Source of the DNA: Pseudoalteromonas sp. NC201
GTDB taxonomy: Bacteria; Pseudomonadota; Gammaproteobacteria; Enterobacterales; Alteromonadaceae
Length of the DNA stretch: 64,000 nt
Direction: 5' to 3'
Assembly (NCBI RefSeq): GCF_002850255.1
Contig: NZ_CP022522.1
Span: 1,921,125 to 1,985,124 of the forward strand
Part shown: positions 37,856-45,594 of the stretch, in pieces
How positions within the stretch are numbered: the first letter of the stretch is position 1
Layout: the number at the start of each line of letters is the position of its first letter
Made by a program: the position numbers and the translations under genes
Notes under the pieces: model-generated
What the model was told of the DNA's origin: nothing
Database searches by the model: none
What the model saw: the letters and a program-made list of their open reading frames with translations, nothing else

Positions 37856-38854
37856 ATGACGTTAACAATAGATTTTGAGCAAATACTGAGCCACGCGGAA
37901 GTAATAGAGACGGTTGACATGCATACCGCCGGAGAGCCTTTGCGGGTAATTGTCGATGGTTTCCCTGAACCTCAAGGCAACACTATTTTAGATAAACGGC
38001 AATACTGCGTAGAAAATCTTGATCACTATCGCACCGCGCTGATGTATGAGCCTAGGGGTCATGCTGATATGTATGGTGCGCTTATCGTTGAAAAGCAGTT
38101 ACCAGAAAGCGATTTTGGCGTGTTATTTCTTCATAATGAAGGATACTCAACAATGTGTGGTCATGCGATTATTGCTTTAGCTACACTATTTTTACAGCAC
38201 AATCCTGCAAAGAAACAGTTGTTGATAGATACGCCTGCAGGGCTAATTACCGCATGGCTAAGAGACGGCCAAGCTGAATTTGCTAATGTACCAGCAGAGG
38301 TAGTGACACTTGATAAGCAAGTCAAGACATCTGAATTTGGTTTAATCTCAGTGGATATCGCATTTGGTGGTGCGTTTTATGCCTATATTGACGCTGATAC
38401 AATCGATTTAGCTCTTACGTCAGCAAATGCAGCTTACATTCAGCAGTTAGGTTTAACGCTTAAACAAGAAATTGCAACACAGATTAGCTTAGTGCATGAC
38501 GATGCGCGCCTCGCATTTTTATATGGTGTGATTTTTTATTCCAATTCTCAAAAATCGGACTCTGCTCACAGTAAGCATGTGTGCATTTTTGCCGATGGCG
38601 AATTAGATCGCAGTCCAACAGGGACAGGGGTCAGTGGTAGAGCTGCAATTCTTGCCGCCAGAAATGAGCTCGCCGCAAATCAGCATATCTTTATTGAAGG
38701 TATATTAGGCTTGGGCTTAGATGTTTGTTATCAACTTAGTGATGATAGTAAATCATTAATCCCAATAGTTTCGGGCATGGCCTATATAACAGGCCGACAC
38801 CAATTTATTTTAGACGACCACGATCCATTAGTAAGAGGATTTTTACTACGATGA
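37856..38854 (+). CDS. Trans-3-hydroxy-L-proline dehydratase (proline racemase family)
   Basis: 332 residues from the ATG at 37856, chosen because GGAGA lies 5 bases before it; an ATG at 37853 is also possible. Proline racemase fold with the first catalytic residue Cys101 in STMCGHAII, while the second Cys position is a Thr (Thr255 in DRSPTGTGV). In this superfamily Cys plus Thr marks trans-3-hydroxy-L-proline dehydratase, which forms 1-pyrroline-2-carboxylate. The reductase for that product is encoded two genes on. Overlaps the next gene by 4 bases (ATGA). Confidence 0.88.
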   Translation: MTLTIDFEQILSHAEVIETVDMHTAGEPLRVIVDGFPEPQGNTILDKRQYCVENLDHYRTALMYEPRGHADMYGALIVEKQLPESDFGVLFLHNEGYSTMCGHAIIALATLFLQHNPAKKQLLIDTPAGLITAWLRDGQAEFANVPAEVVTLDKQVKTSEFGLISVDIAFGGAFYAYIDADTIDLALTSANAAYIQQLGLTLKQEIATQISLVHDDARLAFLYGVIFYSNSQKSDSAHSKHVCIFADGELDRSPTGTGVSGRAAILAARNELAANQHIFIEGILGLGLDVCYQLSDDSKSLIPIVSGMAYITGRHQFILDDHDPLVRGFLLR

Positions 38855-39939
38855 ATGTAGATTACGCAGCCAGACAGCAACGCTTAGTCAATAAATTACA
38901 ACAACACCAAAGTGACGCTATCATTATTTATGGCTACGAGAATATTGTATATTTAACCGGCTTTACCGGTCATGCAGCAACATTGTTGATGTCTTCAAAT
39001 GGGCGACACCGACTCATTACTGATTATCGTTACTTTGAGCGTGCTAGCGATGAAGCGGTGGGAGTCGAAGTTATTTTAAGAAATCGTGATAAAGAAACGC
39101 TACCTGATTGTATTTTTAGATTATTGGATGGGCCGCGACAGCTTGCATTTGAAGCGCATCAAATCAGTCACGCAGATTATGTCTCATTAAACATCAGTGC
39201 AAAAAATACCACGCTTATTGCCGCGCCGCTTTGGGTGGAATCGCTAAGACAAGTTAAAGATGGTTATGAAATTAACTGTATTAAACGCGCCGCCGAGATA
39301 GCTGACTCGGCGCTTGCCCATACACTGCCTTTGTTAAAAGTAGGGATCACTGAGCGAGACGCGGCAATTGAGCTTGAGTATCAGATGCAAAAGCTAGGCT
39401 CCGAAGGACTCTCTTTTGACACAATCCTATTATTTGGTGCGCGTTCTTCCTTACCGCACGGAAACCCAGGACAGACAAAACTTAACCTAGGCGATTTAGT
39501 ACTTATCGACTTTGGTGCGGTGATAAGCGGCTACCGCTCTGATATGACGCGAAGTTACGTGTTAGGGGAGCCGACGAAGCAACAACAATCCATTTATGAC
39601 ACGGTCCAACATGCGCAGCGAGCTGCGTTGGCGCTAATAAAAGCGGGCGTTAACTGCATAGATTTAAATAACGCATCACACGATGTGTTGAGTCATAGTG
39701 ACTTTTCACAATACGCAGGTGAGGGACTTGGTCACGGTGTGGGGCTATTTCTACACGAGCAGCCGTTTATTAAACCTGGGGTCGATCACCAATTAGAAGC
39801 TGGCAATATCATTACCATAGAGCCGGGTATTTACATTCCAAATTATGGTGGTGTGCGCTTGGAAGAAGATGTACTGGTGACTGAAAATGGTTTTGAATGC
39901 TTAACCCACGCGCCACAAGTATTTCAGCTAACGAACTAA
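38851..39939 (+). CDS. M24-family Xaa-Pro peptidase (prolidase type), second copy
   Basis: 362 residues with all five metal ligands: LIDFGAV and RSDMTRS (Asp, Asp), GLGHGVGLFLHEQP (His), TIEPGIYIP (Glu), RLEEDVL (Glu). The size and motifs fit the PepQ/YpdF-type cytosolic dipeptidase or aminopeptidase P. Translationally coupled to the dehydratase, so it probably frees hydroxyproline or proline from imported short peptides. It is not closely similar to the M24 enzyme at 5125 by eye. Confidence 0.9.
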   Translation: MNVDYAARQQRLVNKLQQHQSDAIIIYGYENIVYLTGFTGHAATLLMSSNGRHRLITDYRYFERASDEAVGVEVILRNRDKETLPDCIFRLLDGPRQLAFEAHQISHADYVSLNISAKNTTLIAAPLWVESLRQVKDGYEINCIKRAAEIADSALAHTLPLLKVGITERDAAIELEYQMQKLGSEGLSFDTILLFGARSSLPHGNPGQTKLNLGDLVLIDFGAVISGYRSDMTRSYVLGEPTKQQQSIYDTVQHAQRAALALIKAGVNCIDLNNASHDVLSHSDFSQYAGEGLGHGVGLFLHEQPFIKPGVDHQLEAGNIITIEPGIYIPNYGGVRLEEDVLVTENGFECLTHAPQVFQLTN

Positions 39940-39948
39940 GGAGTTAGG

Positions 39949-40893
39949 ATGCAAATTATTGCTCGCCAAGAGGTCGCGGATAGCCTCAACTACCCAAGCT
40001 TAATTCAGGCGCTTAAACAGGGTTTTGCGCAACCAGCAGGTACACCAACACGGCAAGTTTTTGAGCTAGATGATAGTCACAGCAATCATGACGCTTTTGC
40101 TGTTTTACCTGCTTGGAATGCCGATGTGATTGGCGTAAAGGCGTTTACCTATTTCCCTGATAACAACCAGCACGATAAAGCCAGCCTTTACTCAAAAATC
40201 ATGCTGTTCTCCAGACAGTTCGGCGAGCCGCTCGCGCTTGTGGACGGCACCGAAGTAACGTTGTGGAGAACCTCTGCTGTGTCAGCATTAGCCTCGGAGT
40301 ATTTAGCACCTAAGCATGCCAAACATTTGGTTTTCTTTGGTTCAGGCAATTTAGCCAGTTACATGATTAATTCGCATTTAAGTGTTAGAAATTATAGTAA
40401 AATTTCAATAATTGCACGCAATGCTGAAAAAGGACGCCTGTTGCTGGAGCTATTGTCCTCGCAGCATCCGGGAATGGAATTTTCATTGTATCAGGAGGCA
40501 ACAGAGTCAGTTATCGCTTCGGCAGATGTGATCAGTTGTGCAACAGGCAGTCATACGCCTTTGTTCAATGGAGAGTGGCTGAGCGATGGTACGCATATAG
40601 ATTGCATTGGCAATCACCATAAAGATTGTCGAGAAATTGATACCACAACGGTAACTAAGAGTCGCGTTTTTGTAGATAGTCGCGCCAATGTATTGAACGA
40701 GGCGGGCGAATTGTTGTTACCGATCAGTGAAGGTAAGTTTAGCCCCGATAAGGTGGTTGCAGAGCTTAGCGAAATGACTAAAAATAACCTAGGTCGAAGT
40801 AACGAGAATGAAATTACTTTGTTTAAGTCTGTAGGAACAGCGCTGAGTGATTTAATTGGAGCGAAATTAGTGTATGACTTGGTTCAAAAATAA
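39949..40893 (+). CDS. Ornithine cyclodeaminase/mu-crystallin family, probable 1-pyrroline-2-carboxylate reductase
   Basis: 314 residues. NAD(P)-binding Rossmann motif HLVFFGSGNLASYMI and the family motif LWRTSAVSALASEYLA are present. Family members act as ornithine cyclodeaminases, alanine dehydrogenases or 1-pyrroline-2-carboxylate reductases. With a trans-3-hydroxyproline dehydratase in the same operon the last role, giving L-proline, is most likely. Starts 9 bases after the M24 gene, with GGAG upstream. Confidence 0.86.
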   Translation: MQIIARQEVADSLNYPSLIQALKQGFAQPAGTPTRQVFELDDSHSNHDAFAVLPAWNADVIGVKAFTYFPDNNQHDKASLYSKIMLFSRQFGEPLALVDGTEVTLWRTSAVSALASEYLAPKHAKHLVFFGSGNLASYMINSHLSVRNYSKISIIARNAEKGRLLLELLSSQHPGMEFSLYQEATESVIASADVISCATGSHTPLFNGEWLSDGTHIDCIGNHHKDCREIDTTTVTKSRVFVDSRANVLNEAGELLLPISEGKFSPDKVVAELSEMTKNNLGRSNENEITLFKSVGTALSDLIGAKLVYDLVQK

Positions 40894-41131
40894 AGAGCAC
40901 GGTAAAGTGTATGAAGTAACCGCAGTAGTCAAAGCTGCTGATAAGCGCTTGGTGAATCCGCTTATTTGTCACGAATGTCACATGTTGGTTAGTTATCAAG
41001 GAGTTGGCGGCGAAACGAAAAGCGAAAAGCTGCTTTATGACGAGGTGTTTTACAAAGCGTTTCAAAACCACGATAGCTGTTACGTCATGGTGGATGACAA
41101 TGGTATTCGCCATTATCATCCAAGTGAATAA
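40874..41131 (+). CDS. Small protein of unknown function with a CxxC motif
   Basis: 85 residues starting 20 bases before the end of the reductase gene, so possibly coupled to it. A CHEC motif and a later Cys (SCYVMVDDNGIRHYHPSE) are visible; no family is recognised. The ribosome-binding site is weak. A small inverted repeat (CTTATTC at 41137, GAATAAG at 41152) follows the stop. It could be real or a random open frame; coding-like composition makes me favour real. Confidence 0.5.
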   Translation: MTWFKNKEHGKVYEVTAVVKAADKRLVNPLICHECHMLVSYQGVGGETKSEKLLYDEVFYKAFQNHDSCYVMVDDNGIRHYHPSE

Positions 41132-41561
41132 AGTGACTTATTCAATTAAGTGAATAAGCGCTAATTTTTAACCTGACAGAGTACAAATATAGAACGCTAT
41201 GAATACTGACATTTCAGTTATTGGTCTGGTGCGGACTGCGGCACTAACATGTTTCTGCCCCGAAATGAGTTAACGTAAATGCTCTAAGGGTGGCTTTGAG
41301 CGAAAAGCTGACGTTCATCCTTTCACCTAAATAACTGTATATACATCCATTGTAATTGAGTTTCTTCCATAGTCAGGAAAACGACCCTGTGGGTCGTTTT
41401 TGTCGTGTTCACATTTAGATCAATGTAACGTAACTTCAATGCTGGTAAGTACTTCCTAAATTTGCTATCAATAGTCATGGGACAAAAACGAGACAGATTG
41501 CTGTAGAAAAACGACCCAATCGCTCGATATTAAATTGTTATGAGCCTTACGAGATTTCAGT
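41132..41561. other. 430-bp region at the left edge of the cassette array
   Basis: No gene recognised. It holds the small inverted repeat after 41131, a terminator at 41378, and a GTTATGA (41537-41543) that may mark the left boundary of the first cassette (attI-like or degenerate core site). No integrase gene is found here or elsewhere in the window. Confidence 0.5.
41378..41401 (+). terminator. Rho-independent terminator before the array
   Basis: AAAACGACCC (41378-41387), loop TGT, GGGTCGTTTT (41391-41400) plus T. It would shield the cassettes from upstream transcription. Confidence 0.82.
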
Positions 41562-41987
41562 GTGAAATTTAAGTTTGATAAAGCTAGATACAAAGTCGTA
41601 GATTCTAAAATTAGCTTAGGTCTATGTTTTTTGGTGTTAATTTCTGGCATTTTAGATCTATTGTTTGGGATGAAATTCCTATTGTTAGGCTTTGTAGCAA
41701 TACCTTCAGTAGCCTACTGGAGCCACAAAGGTTTGATGTCTGAAACTTATTACGCGTCAAAAGAAGCTGAAGTTGTAGAAATAACAGAGTCAAAAGTTAA
41801 AGTACTTAATGAATTAACTGGTTATGAAGTCTCAAGGGAGCTGGCTCAAATTAAAAACGTTCAATATAAAGCTCTCTTTGGTTTCGGTGTTGTAATTATA
41901 CAGTTCACAACAAGTGAGACTTTTAAGTTTCTTTGCTATAAAAATCCAGAGCAACTTTTGGGTCTCTTAAGTAAAAACGGCTCATAA
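41562..41987 (+). CDS. Cassette 1: small membrane protein of unknown function
   Basis: 141 residues from a GTG start. Two hydrophobic segments near the N-terminus (SLGLCFLVLISGILDLLF and KFLLLGFVAIPSVAYW) are followed by a soluble, beta-rich domain (EVVEITESKVKVLNELTGYEVSRELAQIKNVQYK) that recalls bacterial PH-like domains fused to membrane hairpins. No defined function. Its TAA stop lies inside the first core site of the next attC, a hallmark of integron cassettes. The GTTATGA 18 bases before the start may be the left cassette boundary. Confidence 0.7.
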   Translation: MKFKFDKARYKVVDSKISLGLCFLVLISGILDLLFGMKFLLLGFVAIPSVAYWSHKGLMSETYYASKEAEVVEITESKVKVLNELTGYEVSRELAQIKNVQYKALFGFGVVIIQFTTSETFKFLCYKNPEQLLGLLSKNGS

Positions 41988-42083
41988 CAAATTAATTAAA
42001 CAATGGACGCAAAACAGCAGGCTTGCGCTCATTCTTCGCTTAGTTTAGCCTGCTATTTTTCGCCGTTTATTAAGGCGTTATGC
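41982..42083 (+). repeat. attC site A
   Basis: TCATAAC to GTTATGC. Inner arms TTAATTAAAC and GTTTATTAA pair with one extra base on the first arm (the extrahelical base typical of attC), and AGCAGGCT pairs with AGCCTGCT further in. The 96 bases 41985-42080 are identical to site C. Confidence 0.88.
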
Positions 42084-42107
42084 CTTCAAAGGAATAGAGA
42101 AATACCT

Positions 42108-43724
42108 ATGAATACGAGTTTTACTTTGCATCTCCCTAATAGCCAGGGAGGTACTGAAGAAATATCAACAAATCAAAGTTTGTTATTTATTGGGGCTAAT
42201 GGTTCAGGTAAAACACGCCTAGGTACATGGATTGAAATTCAGTCGCCACAAAAAGAAAAAGTTCACAGAATTTCAGCTCAGAAATCTCTTTCTATGCCCG
42301 ACAATGCTACCCCTATGTCTATAGAGAAAGCTGAAAAAGATTTACTCTATGGGTATGCAGATGCTCCTGATCAAAATGCATGGCAACATAAGCAGGGGCG
42401 TCGTTGGAGTCAAAAGCCTGCTATCTCTTTATTAAACGATTACCAAAAACTTATGGTTTATCTATTTTCAGATCATACTGAGGAGAGTGTTAAATACCTC
42501 AAAGCTTCAAAAAAGACCGCGGAGAAAGTAGAACCGCCAATAACAAAATTGGATTTGGTAAAGAAAGTATGGGAGAAGGTACTACCTCACAGAGAACTTA
42601 TTCTAGGTGGGCTTAAAATTCAAACATGCATCAAAGGTCAATCTGATAGAGTTTATAATTCATCTGAAATGAGTGATGGCGAAAGAGTAATATTTTATCT
42701 AATTGGCCAGTGCTTAGCTGCTCCTAAAGACGGCATAATCATAGTCGATGAACCAGAGATACATTTGCACAAATCTGTTCAGGCTCCACTATGGAGAGAA
42801 ATAGAAAGTCTCCGCCCAGATTGCCTTTTTGTATACATGACTCATGACGTGGATTTTGCGGTTTCGCTGCAGGAAACACAAAAAATTTGGCTAAAATCGT
42901 ATGATGGGGCGCGATGGGAATGGGAAAAAGTAGCTGAAGTTGAAGGGCTGCCAGAAGCTCTGTTAGTTGAAGTTCTAGGTAGCAGAAAGCCTGTTGTTTT
43001 TGTTGAGGGAGAAAATGGAAGCTATGATGTAAGCCTTTATCGAGCAGTATTAAATAATTTTTTAGTCATTCCAAGTGGCTCATGCACACAGGTTATTCAA
43101 GCAGTAAAGGCGTTATCGAATAGTGAACAACTTCACCACCTAGAAGTAGTGGGGTTGATAGATCGTGATAGGCGAGTAGAAGGTGAGATATCCTCACTTA
43201 AAAATGATGGGATTTATACTTTAGGTGTTGCAGAAGTTGAAAACCTATTTTGTACCCCAGAAATTATTAAACTTGTTAGTGAGCGATTAGCTCGAAATCC
43301 TGATGAGGATGTAACTAATGCTACTGATTTTGTCATTGGCCGAATTAGTTCAGAAATAGAAAAGCAGGTATCTCTAAGAGTCGCGAGTGAAATTAAGTAC
43401 CAGTTAAATTGTTTTGACGAAAATGCAACAGGAAAAGAGCCTCTTAAAGTTGCGCTCTCCGATCTTGCAGGTAGCATCGATGTTGATTCAATTTATGCTG
43501 AAAACGACACGCTAATTAGAAACGCTGTAAACAATAAAGATTATCTTTCAATATTAAAACTCTACAACAGAAAGGCTCTGGCAAAGCAAATCAGTAGCAA
43601 TCTGGGTTTAGCTCATGGTGAATTAGCTCAACTGGTCGTTCGAATGGCTAATAGCTCTGATGGTCAAGTCGTAAAACAAGCATTAAAACCATACTTCGGT
43701 GACTTTGCCGAAAAAATGGCATAA
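42108..43724 (+). CDS. Cassette 2: AAA-type ATPase fused to a TOPRIM-like (DUF4435) domain, PARIS-like
   Basis: 538 residues from the ATG at 42108 (AAGGAA upstream); the frame runs back into the attC to 42003 but that part is not coding. SMC/ABC-type ATPase: Walker A GANGSGKT (29-36), signature SEMSDGERVIFYLIGQ, Walker B GIIIVDEPEIHLH (Asp214, Glu215), H-loop THD. The C-terminal part has a TOPRIM-like pattern: VVFVEGENGSYD (Glu300) and GLIDRDRR (Asp352, Asp354). ATPase plus DUF4435 is the composition of AriA and AriB of the PARIS phage defence system, here in one chain. Overcoming-lysogenization-defect (OLD) nucleases are the main alternative. The stop codon lies in attC site B. Confidence 0.78.
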   Translation: MNTSFTLHLPNSQGGTEEISTNQSLLFIGANGSGKTRLGTWIEIQSPQKEKVHRISAQKSLSMPDNATPMSIEKAEKDLLYGYADAPDQNAWQHKQGRRWSQKPAISLLNDYQKLMVYLFSDHTEESVKYLKASKKTAEKVEPPITKLDLVKKVWEKVLPHRELILGGLKIQTCIKGQSDRVYNSSEMSDGERVIFYLIGQCLAAPKDGIIIVDEPEIHLHKSVQAPLWREIESLRPDCLFVYMTHDVDFAVSLQETQKIWLKSYDGARWEWEKVAEVEGLPEALLVEVLGSRKPVVFVEGENGSYDVSLYRAVLNNFLVIPSGSCTQVIQAVKALSNSEQLHHLEVVGLIDRDRRVEGEISSLKNDGIYTLGVAEVENLFCTPEIIKLVSERLARNPDEDVTNATDFVIGRISSEIEKQVSLRVASEIKYQLNCFDENATGKEPLKVALSDLAGSIDVDSIYAENDTLIRNAVNNKDYLSILKLYNRKALAKQISSNLGLAHGELAQLVVRMANSSDGQVVKQALKPYFGDFAEKMA

Positions 43725-43790
43725 CAAGCGCATGTTGTCGGACTGGTTTTCCGCTGCGCTCCAAACCAGCCGCAAATGCGGGCGTTAGGT
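43719..43790 (+). repeat. attC site B
   Basis: GCATAAC (43719-43725) to GTTAGGT (43784-43790), 72 bp. Inner arms GACTGGTTTTCCG / CAAACCAGCC pair around a short GC-rich tip. The first core contains the stop codon of the ATPase gene. Confidence 0.82.
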
Positions 43791-43810
43791 GAACACTCGG
43801 GATCGGTGTC

Positions 43811-44140
43811 TTGAATAAATATTTGTACAATTATTATTGGTTGGCATCTTCTTTAGCAGCTAAGTTGCTTTGGCTAATTGTCCCAGTTATTTTTATCTCT
43901 CAAGAGCTATTTTTACCATTTCTAATTTTTACAGTAGCTCTTGGTTGGTCAGCGATAATGGTTACAGCATTTTACAAATGTCCTAGCTGTAACAAGAGGG
44001 CTTTGGTTCATTCAGGTGTTGTAGTTAAACAACTCGAAACTGATCGTAGTAAGCTTCAAATATGGCTACTACCGAATGAATTCGTGTATAAGTTTTTTTA
44101 CTGCTGCAAATGTGGGCATAAAATAAAATCGCAACCATAG
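43811..44140 (+). CDS. Cassette 3: membrane protein with zinc-ribbon tail
   Basis: 109 residues from a TTG start. Two hydrophobic segments (about 10-29 and 33-53) are followed by a two-knuckle Cys pattern, CPSCNKRAL and CCKCGHKIKS, that fits a zinc ribbon. No known family is recognised. The start is uncertain because TTG is rare; the cassette boundary at 43784 leaves no better in-frame choice. Sole gene of its cassette. Confidence 0.62.
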   Translation: MNKYLYNYYWLASSLAAKLLWLIVPVIFISQELFLPFLIFTVALGWSAIMVTAFYKCPSCNKRALVHSGVVVKQLETDRSKLQIWLLPNEFVYKFFYCCKCGHKIKSQP

Positions 44141-44155
44141 CTTGGTTCTTTGTTC

Positions 44156-44257
44156 ACCTAACAAATTAATTAAACAATGGACGCAAAACAGCAGGCTTGC
44201 GCTCATTCTTCGCTTAGTTTAGCCTGCTATTTTTCGCCGTTTATTAAGGCGTTAAGT
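44156..44257 (+). repeat. attC site C (identical core to site A)
   Basis: ACCTAAC (44156-44162) to GTTAAGT (44251-44257). The 96 bases 44159-44254 are the same as 41985-42080 in site A, base for base. Confidence 0.88.
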
Positions 44258-44271
44258 TACTAGGATAGTGC

Positions 44272-44781
44272 GTGCGTAAATTTATAAATTTAAGCAAATA
44301 TAGGCAAAAAGAGCTTAACTCCAATTTCCCAGAACTATTTGAGATTTACGGTGCCGAAGATTCATCTCACTATAAAAGAGTAGCCGTATCGGTTTTTGCT
44401 CATTGGTTAACTCGTGAAGAGTTTCAAAATGATTACCCTTCAAGAGAAGTGCATTTGCAGAGAAATGAAGCGTTGTACAATTTTGCTAAAATAATGGCAG
44501 CAAATACTGAAGTGCTTAATTTCAAGTTCAAAGGCAAATGGGATAAGTGTTACCCATGCTTTAGAAAATTTAGCTCTCAAGAAGCTATGTTAGATTACTT
44601 ACAACCAGCGGGTGATAACGATTCGTCAGATAAATTCTGCAAATTAGTTCTACCCGAATTTAATGCAGTGTATTTTGAAAGTTGGGATTACACGAATGTT
44701 TTTTACATTCAAAACGATAGTGTCATATCTGAAATTAAAAAATGGGCTAGTGAAGCAGGCGTATATTGCTTAGAGTTTTAG
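44272..44781 (+). CDS. Cassette 4: protein of unknown function
   Basis: 169 residues from a GTG start 15 bases after the cassette boundary, with GGAT upstream. A soluble, mixed alpha/beta protein with four Cys (KWDKCYPCFRKF contains two), many aromatic residues and an acidic stretch (GDNDSSDK). No family recognised. Its stop lies 3 bases before attC site D. Confidence 0.65.
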   Translation: MRKFINLSKYRQKELNSNFPELFEIYGAEDSSHYKRVAVSVFAHWLTREEFQNDYPSREVHLQRNEALYNFAKIMAANTEVLNFKFKGKWDKCYPCFRKFSSQEAMLDYLQPAGDNDSSDKFCKLVLPEFNAVYFESWDYTNVFYIQNDSVISEIKKWASEAGVYCLEF

Positions 44782-44783
44782 TA

Positions 44784-44884
44784 ACTTAACAAAGTGCTTA
44801 AAGGGCGGACACAAAAAGCTTGGCTGTGCTCGTTCCTCGCAAATTTTAGCCAAGCATTTTGTGCCGTTTAGCAGGGCGTTAGCT
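44784..44884 (+). repeat. attC site D
   Basis: ACTTAAC (44784-44790) to GTTAGCT (44878-44884). Long inner stem from CAAAAAGCTTGGCT pairing with AGCCAAGCATTTTG, tipped by GCTCGTTCCTCGC. Similar in style to site F. Confidence 0.85.
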
Positions 44885-44934
44885 GCTTAAATCAAAAATT
44901 GTAAGCTTAAACTAAATCTAAAAAGGAGATTGAT

Positions 44935-45576
44935 ATGTGGGGTAAAATTTTAGCTGGTGCTGCGGTTGGTGTTGGCGCCGTTGCTGCTGCGCCTTTTACG
45001 GGTGGCGGTTCATTATTGGGTGGTGCATCTGTTATTGCTTCACTCACGGGTGCAGGAACTGTCGCTGCAGCCGTGGGCGCAGGAACAGTGGGAGGTGTAG
45101 TTGGCGCTGCTATGGCTGATAGTGAAGAAAATGAGAAAAGACAGCTAAAGGAGAAAGGAAGAGCTGAAGGGCGAGCTGAGAGTGCTATACAAATAGAAAA
45201 GCTTGCAAATAAGCTTTCTCAGGCACTAGAGAAGCTCAAATCTCATGATGAACATTTCAAAGCCATTATTGCAATGGAGGCAGTCGGAGTTGCTTGTGCA
45301 GCCTGCGATGGTGATTTTTCTGACAATGAGAGGGAAGAGATTGGTGAGTTTGTTAAGGGAATGATGGCTCAAAGTATTCCTTCGGATGTAAAAGAAAGAA
45401 TTCAAAGTATTTATGATAATCCACCTAGTGTTGAAGAAGCATTTTTGCTGGCAAAAACTTCTGGCATGTCTTTAGATGTCTATGAGGAATTAATCAGATT
45501 TGTTATGGAGATAGATGGTATAAAGCCAGAAGAAGAGGTTTTTGTTCAAGCTTGGAATCAGCTTAAAGCAGCATAA
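44935..45576 (+). CDS. Cassette 5, gene 1: glycine-zipper membrane protein with TerB-like domain
   Basis: 213 residues, GGAG before the ATG. The N-terminal 60 residues are Gly/Ala-rich and hydrophobic with GxxxG-type spacing (AAVGVGAVAAAPF, GAGTVGGVVGAAM), suggesting membrane insertion. A charged coiled-coil-like stretch (EENEKRQLKEKGRAEGRAES) follows. The C-terminal part matches the TerB family (AMEAVGVACAACDGDFSDNEREEIGEFVKGMM), which has acidic metal-binding residues. TerB-like domains occur in tellurite/stress and phage-resistance loci. The second gene of the same cassette starts 18 bases later. Confidence 0.75.
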   Translation: MWGKILAGAAVGVGAVAAAPFTGGGSLLGGASVIASLTGAGTVAAAVGAGTVGGVVGAAMADSEENEKRQLKEKGRAEGRAESAIQIEKLANKLSQALEKLKSHDEHFKAIIAMEAVGVACAACDGDFSDNEREEIGEFVKGMMAQSIPSDVKERIQSIYDNPPSVEEAFLLAKTSGMSLDVYEELIRFVMEIDGIKPEEEVFVQAWNQLKAA

Positions 45577-45594
45577 GACAAGGAGTAATAAATA

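Noticed and set aside
40823..41119. 98-codon minus-strand frame opposite the small CxxC protein
   Set aside because: Overlaps the reductase end and the plus-strand frame, which is better placed for coupling. No ribosome-binding site or family was seen.
41159..41377. Possible truncated integrase or attI region left of the array
   Set aside because: No frame with tyrosine-recombinase motifs was found on either strand; only a GTTATGA core-like heptamer at 41537 remains.
42003..42107. N-terminal extension of the ATPase cassette gene
   Set aside because: These 35 codons lie within attC site A, and the same bases recur in site C without coding. The ATG at 42108 has a good ribosome-binding site.
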